Part shown: piece by piece, positions 35,675 through 43,718 of the stretch
How the letters are laid out: every line of letters begins with the position of its first letter
How positions within the stretch are numbered: the first letter of the stretch is position 1
Source: Blautia wexlerae DSM 19850
Lineage (GTDB): Bacteria > Bacillota > Clostridia > Lachnospirales > Lachnospiraceae
DNA length: 64,000 nt
Direction of reading: 5' to 3'
NCBI RefSeq assembly: GCF_025148125.1
Contig: NZ_CP102267.1
Location: 1,622,501 to 1,686,500, forward strand
The notes under the pieces: model-generated
Told to the model about the DNA's origin: nothing
Database searches by the model: none
The model's input: the letters and a program-made list of their open reading frames with translations, nothing else
Translations under genes and position numbers: made by a program

Positions 35675-37411
35675 ATGTATGGAACATTGAAAAAAATCTT
35701 TGCTTTTGCAGGCAGCAAAAAGGGGCTTCTAAAAAAATCCCTGTTATTCTCATTCCTGTCCGGGCTGTTTTCAGCCATGCAGTTTGCCGCCCTCTTTGTA
35801 GTGATCGGCGCGGTAGTATCTGACAACCGGGACGGAAAGTTTATCTGCATTTCGCTGGGAATTATGGCCGTTTCCCTCATTGGGCGTATCATCACGACCT
35901 ATTTTTCCACGATGGAGCAGACGGAAACCGGCTATTGCATGGTGGCGGAAAAGCGTATCCACATCGGAGATCGGCTGCGCTACATCCCGATGGGCTACTT
36001 CAACAAGAATAGTATCGGGAATATTACCGCCATTGTCACAACAACTTTGGGTGATGTAGAGAACTCAGCAGCCCGTGTCCTGGTGTCAGTGCTGGGCGGT
36101 TTTTTCAACTCGGTTGCCCTCGTCATCGTCCTGTTGGTATTTGACTGGCGGATCGGTCTTGTGGCCGCTGCCGGTGTTCTGATTTACCTTGCGGCGGCGG
36201 AACTGGCGCTTCGCAAATCTGCCGCGCTCAGCGGGGTACGCCAGCACACACAGGAGTCCCTTGTGGAGTCTGTGTTGGAGTACATTCAGGGGATGGGGAT
36301 TGTCAAAGCATTTGGACTGGAACAGGACAGCACGCAGTCTATCGGCAGTGCAATTAAGGCGAGCTGCCGGGATAACCTGAAATTGACAAAGGCCAGCGTT
36401 CCCTATGACGCTATCAAACAGGCTGTTGTCCGAGTGTTCAGCGTCCTGTTGCTTTTGGCCTCGGTCTGGTTCTGGCTGGACGGCTCCCTGCCGCTGGCCT
36501 ACGGTCTGATTTTGGTGATTGCTTCTTTCATGGTGTTCAACGATTTGGAGAACGCCGGGAATATGGCCTCTTTGCTGCAAATGCTGGCGGCCTCGATGGA
36601 TACGGCAAACTCCATTGATGACACGCCGGTAATGGACGAGAAAGGCGCTGATATTACGCCGAAGTCCAGCGAGATCGTGTTTAACAAGGTGGATTTTTCC
36701 TACGCAGACCGTAAGATATTAGATCAGGTCAGCTTTACCATTACCGAAAAAACGACTACGGCCATTGTCGGCCCTTCCGGGGCAGGAAAGACAACGATGT
36801 GCAACCTGATTGCACGTTTTTGGGATGTGAATGCCGGGAAGATTACCATAGGCGGTACGGATGTACGGGATTTCAAGCTGGACAGCCTGATGAAGAATAT
36901 CTCGATGGTGTTCCAGAGCGTGTACCTCTTTGCAGATACGATTGAGAACAATATCAAGTTTGGCTGCCCGGACACTACCCATGAGCAGGTGGTTGAAGCG
37001 GCGAAAAAGGCTTGCTGTCATGACTTTATTTCTGCCCTGCCAGATGGCTATGACACCGTGATTGGCGAGGGCGGCGGCACTTTGTCCGGAGGCGAGAAAC
37101 AGCGGATTTCCATCGCCCGCGCCATGCTGAAGGACGCACCTATCATCATTTTGGACGAGGCAACAAGCAGCGTTGACCCGGAGAATGAGGATGAATTGCA
37201 GCGGGCTATCGAGGCATTGACCCATGACAAGACCATTATCATGATTGCCCACCGTCTGAAAACGGTCCGCGACGCCGATCAGATCCTTGTACTGGACAAT
37301 GCACACATTATCCAGCGCGGCACTCATGCAGAGCTGATTCGGCAGAAGGGCCTGTATGCCGATTTTGTATCGGCCAGACAGGAGGCCATCGGCTGGAAGC
37401 TGGCTCAGTAA
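35675..37411 (+). CDS. ABC half-transporter with fused membrane and ATPase domains (YbtQ-like)
   Basis: 578 residues with the same layout as the preceding gene: six helices, then Walker A GPSGAGKTT, signature LSGGEKQR and Walker B IIILDEATSSVDPENE. The two proteins should form a heterodimer. GGGGGTG precedes the ATG at 35675, 14 bases after the partner's stop. The GC-rich composition is shared with its partner. It is the last intact gene of the importer operon; the next gene in the operon is a truncated DtxR-type regulator with the ribosome binding site AAGGAGG. Confidence 0.87.
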   Translation: MYGTLKKIFAFAGSKKGLLKKSLLFSFLSGLFSAMQFAALFVVIGAVVSDNRDGKFICISLGIMAVSLIGRIITTYFSTMEQTETGYCMVAEKRIHIGDRLRYIPMGYFNKNSIGNITAIVTTTLGDVENSAARVLVSVLGGFFNSVALVIVLLVFDWRIGLVAAAGVLIYLAAAELALRKSAALSGVRQHTQESLVESVLEYIQGMGIVKAFGLEQDSTQSIGSAIKASCRDNLKLTKASVPYDAIKQAVVRVFSVLLLLASVWFWLDGSLPLAYGLILVIASFMVFNDLENAGNMASLLQMLAASMDTANSIDDTPVMDEKGADITPKSSEIVFNKVDFSYADRKILDQVSFTITEKTTTAIVGPSGAGKTTMCNLIARFWDVNAGKITIGGTDVRDFKLDSLMKNISMVFQSVYLFADTIENNIKFGCPDTTHEQVVEAAKKACCHDFISALPDGYDTVIGEGGGTLSGGEKQRISIARAMLKDAPIIILDEATSSVDPENEDELQRAIEALTHDKTIIMIAHRLKTVRDADQILVLDNAHIIQRGTHAELIRQKGLYADFVSARQEAIGWKLAQ

Positions 37412-37421
37412 AGGAGGACTT

Positions 37422-37526
37422 ATGAACCTTTATGCATCTGGAGAAGATTATGTAGAAGCAATTTTGGTTCTCTATAAAAAATTTGGAAGCGTCCGCTCGG
37501 TAGACATCGCTCGACATATGGAAGTA
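37422..37526 (+). pseudogene. Truncated DtxR/MntR-type metal-dependent regulator (N-terminal fragment)
   Basis: The first 35 codons encode SGEDYVEAILVLYKKFG and SVRSVDIARHMEV, the start of the winged-helix domain of DtxR/MntR repressors. The sequence then changes abruptly, just before the expected SKPSV recognition helix, into an ISL3-type transposase end. A strong ribosome binding site (AAGGAGG) shows that the gene once ended the importer operon. It points to metal-responsive control of the cluster; the fragment cannot bind DNA on its own. Confidence 0.7.
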
Positions 37527-37807
37527 TTAAGTGAGCTGTATACATTAACCAAAGATTTTTGTAACATTATATTCTCAAAAAATGCTGCAAAATTAGACGA
37601 ATGGATCAATACAGCACAAAAATATGATATTTCTGAATTTCAAACATTTATAAACGGTGTAAAAAAGGACTTAACTGCTGTAAAAAACGGAATCATATAT
37701 TCGTATAATAACGGCTTGCAGAAGGTAGTGTAAATAAAATCAAAATTATAAAACGAATAATGTATGGCAGAAACAGTTTTGAATTATTGAAAGCGGAAGT
37801 GTTATTT
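37527..37807 (+). pseudogene. ISL3-family transposase remnant (C-terminal part, frameshifted)
   Basis: LSELYTLTKDFCNIIFSKNA, then KLDEWINTAQKYDISEF and VKNGIIYSYNNGL, match the C-terminal region of ISL3 transposases. The frame then breaks: after GCTTG the sequence AEGSVNKIKIIKR and MYGRNSFELLKAEVL continues one frame over, so a single-base loss disrupts it. The N-terminal two thirds are missing. It is fused in frame to the broken regulator, suggesting insertion followed by deletion. Confidence 0.7.
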
Positions 37808-38268
37808 GATGAACTTTTTCACGATAAATTCAACGCTTACGTTTTTCCAGCTTTTCCAGGAGCAGGTGGAAGCATAAACGATGGAATATTGGATGCTGCA
37901 CTCACACCGAAGCTAATACGGCCAACAACATTTGCAGAGATATCGGGAAATACATCTGAAAGAGCGAAACAGTTTTCAAAGATATTAAAACATTCCCATA
38001 TACCATATCAGCAAGGTAAAAGATATGTATATGTGGCAGCTTTGCCATCTGGCTATGGTAGTTCCGATTGCAGATGCATATTATGAAGCAGATTGCCTGG
38101 AAAAAGCAGGAAAAGAATGGAAGACCGAGAGAAAAACAGCAAAAAGACTGAAAAGAAATTTTTGCTTTTTAAAGAAAAAGTTTACCTGCCGATAAGATTG
38201 CTAAAGCCGTTAAGATTGGTGTTGATATTGTACAGAAATGGATTGATGAGAGCATGAGAGTCGCACAT
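37808..38268 (+). other. Degenerate coding remnants, not recognised
   Basis: Several short open pieces in different frames follow the transposase remnant. One runs to 38086 and includes RPTTFAEISGNTSERAKQF; another contains VVPIADAYYEADCLEKAG; a third ends IGVDIVQKWIDESMRVAH, and its stop codon is provided by the first bases of the repeat at 38269. They look like decayed mobile or regulatory genes but no family is assigned. Confidence 0.35.
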
Positions 38269-38432
38269 TAGAGCGTGTCTGAAAAATCATTCCCGCAATC
38301 TGCACGCCCCACTTTGCGGTATATTTTGCCCGAATTCAGTTGCCGTAGCCCGCTACGGCGCCCTCATCCGGGCAAAATTTCCCACAAATTGTGACATACA
38401 TCTTGCGGAAAGCATTTTTCAGACACACTCTA
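38269..38432 (+). repeat. 164-bp MITE-like palindromic repeat, copy 1
   Basis: It begins TAGAGCGTGTCTGAAAAA and ends with the near-complement TTTTTCAGACACACTCTA. It is almost palindromic throughout, with the apex GCCGTAGCCCGCTACGGC. Two more copies of exactly the same length lie at 45378-45541 and 53314-53477 (the last inverted). Each is bounded by TA, as expected for a TA-targeting transposase. It has no coding capacity. Confidence 0.85.
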
Positions 38433-38452
38433 GCAAATACTGAATTACAATG

Positions 38453-38490
38453 AAGCTGCCAGAAGATATAATTTTCTGGTGGCTTTTTTT
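38453..38490 (+). terminator. Intrinsic terminator downstream of repeat copy 1
   Basis: A 12-pair stem AAGCTGCCAGAA/TTCTGGTGGCTT (two wobble pairs), then a run of T. No intact gene precedes it closely, so it probably belonged to a lost gene. Confidence 0.65.
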
Positions 38491-38535
38491 CTGATATCAC
38501 TGTATATAAAAATATGATAGAATGCAGGTCCTACG

Positions 38536-38703
38536 ATGTCAATTCCTTTTGTAGATGATTCCGGAAACATCAGGAGGCAGGTATCAGACATTGTATTTGC
38601 AAATTCTGTTGGACGTGTCTGGAATGAACCTGGTAAGACAAAAAGATGGCAAATCAGAGAAGCGTTGATTTTACGCAGGATAACACAAGACAAAACAAGA
38701 TAA
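38536..38703 (+). CDS. Small reading frame, 55 residues, unrecognised
   Basis: An ATG-started frame encoding MSIPFVDDSGNIRR and ending ILRRITQDKTR. No convincing ribosome binding site is present and no family is recognised; it may be a gene fragment left from the decayed region upstream. Confidence 0.15.
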   Translation: MSIPFVDDSGNIRRQVSDIVFANSVGRVWNEPGKTKRWQIREALILRRITQDKTR

Positions 38704-38728
38704 AATTTAGTTCGTCAAGATAAAATGC

Positions 38729-38757
38729 TTGACAGCACATTGTAAATAGGTTAATAT
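38729..38757 (+). promoter_or_regulatory. Promoter of ylxM-ffh
   Basis: TTGACA and TAATAT with a 17-base spacer, ending 17 bases before the ylxM start codon. It marks the return from the accessory block to housekeeping genes. Confidence 0.65.
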
Positions 38758-38774
38758 AGTCAAGGTGATTACAG

Positions 38775-39098
38775 ATGGAGAAGTTTGTAGAGCAAGGTTA
38801 TTTATATGATTTTTATGGAGAACTTCTGACAGAGAGACAGCAGCAGGTTTATGAGAGCGTGGTGCTGGAGGATTACTCGCTGAGTGAAGTTGCAGAGGAT
38901 TTGGGCATCAGCAGACAGGGTGTGCATGATATGATCAAGAGATGCAACAAGACCCTTGAAGAGTATGAACAGAAGCTTCATCTTGTAGAGAAATTCCTGA
39001 ATATACGGGCGCAGGTAAAGCAGATCCGTGTACTTGCCCGGGAATATCATTCCGATGAAATTGTAAATATTTCCAATGAGATTTTAGAGGAGTTATAA
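38775..39098 (+). CDS. ylxM: YlxM-family helix-turn-helix protein
   Basis: 107 residues. LTERQQQVYESVVLEDYSLSEVAEDLGISRQGVHDMIKR (read as two adjoining blocks, helix then helix-turn-helix) matches the sigma-factor-region-4-like fold of YlxM/p13, which always precedes ffh in Firmicutes and is linked to SRP function. Its stop lies 3 bases before the ffh start. Positions 8-60 carry most of the conservation. Confidence 0.9.
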   Translation: MEKFVEQGYLYDFYGELLTERQQQVYESVVLEDYSLSEVAEDLGISRQGVHDMIKRCNKTLEEYEQKLHLVEKFLNIRAQVKQIRVLAREYHSDEIVNISNEILEEL

Positions 39099-39101
39099 CA
39101 T

Positions 39102-40457
39102 ATGGCATTTGAAAGCTTGACAGATAAACTGCAGAATGTATTTAAGAAGTTGCGAAGCAAGGGCCGCCTGACAGAGGAGGACGTTAAGCTTGCCCTTAAG
39201 GAAGTAAAGATGGCTCTGTTAGAGGCAGACGTAAACTTTAAGGTTGTGAAGCAGTTTACTAAATCTGTACAGGAGCAGGCAATCGGACAGGACGTTATGA
39301 GTGGTCTGAATCCGGGTCAGATGGTGATCAAGATTGTTAATGATGAACTTGTGAAATTAATGGGAAGTGAGACAACAGATCTGCCTCTTCGCCCGGGAAA
39401 TGAGATCACAGTGTTCATGATGGCAGGTCTGCAGGGTGCAGGTAAGACCACCACAGTTGCGAAGCTTGCAGGTAAGCTGAAATCCAAAGGTAAGAAACCT
39501 CTTTTAGTAGCCTGCGATGTTTACCGTCCGGCGGCTATCACACAGCTGCAGGTCAACGGCGAGAAACAGGGCGTGGAAGTATTTTCCATGGGAGATAAGC
39601 AGAAGCCTGTGGATATTGCGAAAGCAGCCATAGAGCATGCGAAGGCAAATCAGCAGAATGTTGTACTTATCGATACAGCCGGTCGTCTTCATGTTGATGA
39701 AGATATGATGCAGGAACTTGCAGATATCAAGGCGAACATTCAGGTAGATGCAACCATCCTCATCGTAGATGCGATGACCGGACAGGATGCGGTAAATGTG
39801 GCAAGCACATTTGCTGATAAAGTAGGAATCGACGGTGTCATTCTTACCAAGATGGATGGTGATACCCGAGGCGGTGCAGCCCTTTCTATCAAGGCAGTAA
39901 CCGGTAAGCCTATTCTGTATGTAGGTATGGGCGAGAAACTTTCTGATCTGGAGCAGTTCTATCCGGAACGTATGGCTTCCAGAATCCTTGGTATGGGTGA
40001 TGTCATGAGTCTGATCGAGAAAGCAGAAGCTTCCATCGATAAAGAACAGGCGCAGGACATGCAGAAGAAGTTAAAGAAAATGGACTTTGACTTCAACGAT
40101 TACCTTACCAGTATGGAACAGATGAACAAGATGGGCGGTATCGGCAGTATCCTGAATATGCTTCCAGGTATGGGCGGTAAGATGAAGGATATTGAGGGAA
40201 TGATCGATGAGAAAGCCATGGACAGAACCAAGTCAATTATCCTTTCCATGACACCTCAGGAGAGAAGTAATCCGTCAATACTGAACATTTCCAGAAAGAA
40301 CCGTATTGCCAGAGGTGCAGGAGTAGATGTCTCTGAAGTAAACCGTCTGGTGAAACAGTTTGAGCAGAGCAAGAAGATGATGAAACAGATGCCTGGTCTT
40401 ATGGGCGGAAAAGCCGGTAAGCGCGGCGGTGGATTTAAACTTCCGTTCGGACTGTAA
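39102..40457 (+). CDS. ffh: Signal recognition particle protein Ffh
   Basis: 451 residues. The GTPase P-loop GLQGAGKTT is at 109-117, DTAGRLHVDEDMMQEL follows, and TKMDGDTRGGAALS closes the G domain. The C-terminal M domain is Met-rich (MNKMGGIGSILNMLPGMGG; KKMMKQMPGLMGG) and binds signal sequences and 4.5S RNA. It acts with FtsY, encoded 12 kb upstream. AGAGGAG precedes the ATG. Confidence 0.97.
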   Translation: MAFESLTDKLQNVFKKLRSKGRLTEEDVKLALKEVKMALLEADVNFKVVKQFTKSVQEQAIGQDVMSGLNPGQMVIKIVNDELVKLMGSETTDLPLRPGNEITVFMMAGLQGAGKTTTVAKLAGKLKSKGKKPLLVACDVYRPAAITQLQVNGEKQGVEVFSMGDKQKPVDIAKAAIEHAKANQQNVVLIDTAGRLHVDEDMMQELADIKANIQVDATILIVDAMTGQDAVNVASTFADKVGIDGVILTKMDGDTRGGAALSIKAVTGKPILYVGMGEKLSDLEQFYPERMASRILGMGDVMSLIEKAEASIDKEQAQDMQKKLKKMDFDFNDYLTSMEQMNKMGGIGSILNMLPGMGGKMKDIEGMIDEKAMDRTKSIILSMTPQERSNPSILNISRKNRIARGAGVDVSEVNRLVKQFEQSKKMMKQMPGLMGGKAGKRGGGFKLPFGL

Positions 40458-40570
40458 TTGAGAAGTTAGCGAAGCGGATAACGCTTTGACATAAAAGTTA
40501 CTGTTTCATAGCTGAACAGTAATATAACATAAGAAAACAATATATTTTATTTAATGGAGGAAAAGAAACA

Positions 40571-40816
40571 ATGGCAGTTAAAATCAGATTAAGAAGAATG
40601 GGACAGAAGAAAGCACCTTTTTATAGAATCGTAGTTGCAGATTCCCGTTGCAAACGTGATGGAAGATGTATCGAAGAAATCGGAACATACGATCCAAACC
40701 TTGAGCCAAGCGCTGTAACAGTTGATGAAGAAGCAGCTAAAAAATGGCTTGCAGCAGGAGCTCAGCCTACAGATGTTGTAGCAAAAATCCTCAAAGATGC
40801 CGGAATTGAAAAATAA
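40571..40816 (+). CDS. rpsP: 30S ribosomal protein S16
   Basis: 81 residues. [20 protein letters not shown] and [18 protein letters not shown] are the S16 hallmark. TGGAGGAAAAG precedes the ATG. Gene order ffh-rpsP-khpA-rimM-trmD is standard for Firmicutes and joins targeting, ribosome assembly and tRNA modification. Confidence 0.97.
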   Translation: MAVKIRLRRMGQKKAPFYRIVVADSRCKRDGRCIEEIGTYDPNLEPSAVTVDEEAAKKWLAAGAQPTDVVAKILKDAGIEK

Positions 40817-40880
40817 TTCAGATATACCAGGATAAGGTATTTCTGCAGCGTCCGTAGGGGACGGGTCAGGGAGGTATGTA

Positions 40881-41111
40881 ATGAAAGAATTAGTGGAAGT
40901 AATTGCAAAATCTCTTGTTGAAAATCCGGATGAAGTAGTTGTTACTGAGACAGAAAAGGAAGACGCAATCATCGTTGAACTGAAAGTCGGACCTGCTGAC
41001 ATGGGCAAGGTTATCGGACGGCAGGGAAGAATTGCGAAAGCGATCCGAACTGTGGTAAAAGCAGCTTCTTCAAAAAGCAGCAAAAAAGTGATTGTAGATA
41101 TTCTGCAATGA
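40881..41111 (+). CDS. khpA: KH-domain RNA-binding protein KhpA
   Basis: 76 residues, a single KH domain. The nucleic-acid-binding GxxG loop is IGRQGR in MGKVIGRQGRIAKAIRTVV. Homologues (YlqC, KhpA) act with KhpB in RNA binding and cell elongation in Gram-positive bacteria. GGGAGGT lies close before the ATG. Confidence 0.93.
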   Translation: MKELVEVIAKSLVENPDEVVVTETEKEDAIIVELKVGPADMGKVIGRQGRIAKAIRTVVKAASSKSSKKVIVDILQ

Positions 41112-41120
41112 AAATAAGGG

Positions 41121-41155
41121 TCAGGAGCTGTGGAACATCCCATGGCTCCTGATTT
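41121..41155 (+). terminator. Hairpin between khpA and rimM
   Basis: An 8-bp stem TCAGGAGC/GCTCCTGA with a 16-base loop, followed by TTTGGGTTT. It probably reduces rather than blocks read-through into rimM. Confidence 0.5.
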
Positions 41156-41255
41156 GGGTTTAAGCGGATTTGGAATATGGATCAGCATTCGCTGTGAGCA
41201 GGCATAAAAGCAGAATGCAAATGACGTATGATATGAAAATTATAGGAGTCAGCAG

Positions 41256-41759
41256 ATGGAAGATTTATTAAAAGTTGGTGTGATCACTACGACACACGGA
41301 ATACGCGGGGAAGTAAAAGTATATCCTACCACAGATGCAGACAGATTTCTGGATCTGGAATATGTTCTGCTTGACACAGGCAGAGAGAAAAGAAAGCTTG
41401 AAATAGAGAATGTTAAGTATTTCAAGAACCTTGTAATCCTGAAATTCAGGGGAATTGATAATATTAATGATATAGAGATGTATAAAAAAAGAGAACTCTG
41501 GATCCCGAGAGAAGAAGCGCAGGAGCTGGAAGAAGATGAATATTACATTGCAGACCTGATCGGTATGGATGTAGTTCTCGAAGACGGAAGCAAATTTGGA
41601 ACTCTGAAAGATGTAATGGAAACAGGCGCTAATGATGTCTATGTAGTAGAGGATGACAAAGGCGAAGAAATTCTGCTCCCTGCTATCAGGGAATGTATCC
41701 TTGATGTGGATGTGGAGAAGAATGTAATGACCATTCATCTGATGAAAGGATTAATATAA
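41256..41759 (+). CDS. rimM: Ribosome maturation factor RimM
   Basis: 167 residues. The N-terminal GVITTTHGIRGEVKVYP and the middle PRC-barrel start EEDEYYIADLIGMDVV identify it. RimM helps 16S rRNA processing at the 30S head. TAGGAG precedes the ATG, and the stop codon abuts the trmD start with no gap. Confidence 0.95.
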   Translation: MEDLLKVGVITTTHGIRGEVKVYPTTDADRFLDLEYVLLDTGREKRKLEIENVKYFKNLVILKFRGIDNINDIEMYKKRELWIPREEAQELEEDEYYIADLIGMDVVLEDGSKFGTLKDVMETGANDVYVVEDDKGEEILLPAIRECILDVDVEKNVMTIHLMKGLI

Positions 41760-42518
41760 ATGAATTTTCATGTTTTAACCCTGTTTCCGGAGATGATTGA
41801 AAATGGCATGAATACCAGCATTACCGGACGTGCGATCACAAAAGGTCTCCTCACACTGGAGGCAGTGAACATTCGTGATTATGCATTCAATAAGCACCAG
41901 AAAGTGGATGATTATACCTATGGCGGCGGTGCCGGAATGCTGATGCAGGCAGAACCGGTTTACCTTGCTTATGAGGCGATTGCAAACCGTACGGCAAAAA
42001 AGCCAAGAGTTGTATATCTGACTCCTCAGGGGCAGGTATTTAACCAGGCTATGGCCAGAGAAATGGCGCAGGAAGAGGATCTGGTATTCCTTTGTGGACA
42101 CTATGAGGGAATTGATGAGCGTGTTCTGGAGGAAATCGTCACAGATTACGTATCTATCGGAGATTACGTGCTTACAGGCGGCGAACTTCCTGCAATGGTC
42201 ATGATGGATTCCATTTCAAGAATGGTTCCGGGTGTACTGAACAATCAGGAGTCCGGTGAGACAGAATCCTTTGCAGGAAACCTTCTGGAGTATCCGCAGT
42301 ACAGCCGTCCGGAAGAGTGGCATGGCAAAAAAGTACCGGAGGTTCTTATGTCCGGTCATCACGCAAATATAGAAAAGTGGCGCAGAGAGCAGTCAATTTA
42401 CCGCACGGCAAAAAGACGCCCGGATCTTCTTAAGAAAGCTGATCTGACAAACAAAGAATGGAACTATGTGCGCCAGTTAAGGAAACAGTGGAAGGAAGAA
42501 GAGGAGCAGATAAAATGA
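41760..42518 (+). CDS. trmD: tRNA (guanine-37-N1) methyltransferase
   Basis: 252 residues. The SAM-binding knot contains [12 protein letters not shown] and [26 protein letters not shown] is also diagnostic. It methylates G37 next to the anticodon and prevents frameshifting. The gene overlaps the queA start by 4 bases (ATGA). In most Firmicutes rplS follows trmD; here it is queA. Confidence 0.96.
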   Translation: MNFHVLTLFPEMIENGMNTSITGRAITKGLLTLEAVNIRDYAFNKHQKVDDYTYGGGAGMLMQAEPVYLAYEAIANRTAKKPRVVYLTPQGQVFNQAMAREMAQEEDLVFLCGHYEGIDERVLEEIVTDYVSIGDYVLTGGELPAMVMMDSISRMVPGVLNNQESGETESFAGNLLEYPQYSRPEEWHGKKVPEVLMSGHHANIEKWRREQSIYRTAKRRPDLLKKADLTNKEWNYVRQLRKQWKEEEEQIK

Positions 42519-43540
42519 AAACATCAGATTTTTATTATGACCTTCCTCAGGAACTGATCGCTCAGGATCCTCTGGAGGACAGAAGTTCATCCAGACTGAT
42601 GCATCTGTCTTTAAAAGATGGCAGCATTGAGCATCGCCATTTCACAGATGTTCTGGATTATATGGAAGAGGGAGACTGCCTGGTCATCAACGATACAAAG
42701 GTAATCCCTGCCCGGTTATACGGACATAAAGAAGAGACAGGAGCACTGATCGAGATCCTGCTTCTGAAGCGAAGAGAGAATGATATCTGGGAGTGTCTGG
42801 TAAAACCCGGAAAGAAGGCACGCCCGGGTGCTAAGATCACATTTGGAAATGGTATTTTAAAAGGTGAGATCATTGATGTGGTGGACGAGGGAAACCGTCT
42901 GATCCAGTTCCATTATGAAGGAATCTTTGAAGAAATCCTGGATCAGCTTGGCGAAATGCCTCTGCCGCCTTATATTACACATAAACTGAAAGATAAGAAC
43001 CGTTATCAGACAGTTTATGCAAAGAACGAAGGCTCCGCAGCAGCACCGACAGCAGGATTGCACTTTACTAAAGAGCTTCTTGAAAAAGTAAAGGAAAAAG
43101 GCGTCAATATCGCTCATGTGACTCTTCATGTAGGTCTCGGAACTTTCCGCCCTGTCAAAGTAGATGACGTGGAAAGCCACCATATGCATTCCGAATTCTA
43201 CATAGTAGAGGAGGATCAGGCAAAGCTGATCAATGACACAAAGAAGGCAGGTAAACGTGTAATAGCAGTAGGAACCACAAGCTGCAGAACACTGGAATCT
43301 GCAACAGGAGAAGATGGAATTCTGAAATCCGGAAGCGGATGGACAGAAATCTTTATCTATCCGGGCTATCATTTCAAAATGATCGATGCCCTGATCACAA
43401 ATTTCCACCTGCCGGAATCCACACTTGTGATGCTGGTGTCTGCGCTGGCAGGCAAGGAGAATATCATGCATGCCTATGAGACTGCAGTGCAGGAGAAATA
43501 TCGTTTCTTCTCCTTTGGAGACGCCATGATTATCATATAA
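42515..43540 (+). CDS. queA: S-adenosylmethionine:tRNA ribosyltransferase-isomerase
   Basis: 341 residues. It carries out the penultimate step of queuosine synthesis on t[33 protein letters not shown] and SHHMHSEFY are characteristic. The ATG at 42515 overlaps trmD, with GAGGAG 10 bases before it. It is the last gene before a terminator, so it belongs to the rimM-trmD transcript. Confidence 0.95.
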   Translation: MKTSDFYYDLPQELIAQDPLEDRSSSRLMHLSLKDGSIEHRHFTDVLDYMEEGDCLVINDTKVIPARLYGHKEETGALIEILLLKRRENDIWECLVKPGKKARPGAKITFGNGILKGEIIDVVDEGNRLIQFHYEGIFEEILDQLGEMPLPPYITHKLKDKNRYQTVYAKNEGSAAAPTAGLHFTKELLEKVKEKGVNIAHVTLHVGLGTFRPVKVDDVESHHMHSEFYIVEEDQAKLINDTKKAGKRVIAVGTTSCRTLESATGEDGILKSGSGWTEIFIYPGYHFKMIDALITNFHLPESTLVMLVSALAGKENIMHAYETAVQEKYRFFSFGDAMIII

Positions 43541-43639
43541 TGTCATCCATATAACTATATCAATCAGTTATCTGGTTATGAGCAAGTAGCGAAGAGGATA
43601 TTTTTATCTGCCTGATAAAAGCATAGTAAAAACATAAAA

Positions 43640-43684
43640 AGAGAGCTGAGAAGTCCTTAACAGGATTTTTCAGCTCTTTTGAAG
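43640..43684. terminator. Terminator after queA, facing capA
   Basis: Outer stem AGAGCTGA/TCAGCTCT, an inner AGTCCT/AGGATT pairing, and T-rich sequence after the right arm, A-rich before the left arm. It can serve both convergent genes. Confidence 0.75.
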
Positions 43685-43718
43685 TATTGATGTTTGGATG
43701 AATGAAGGAGTGAACCAT

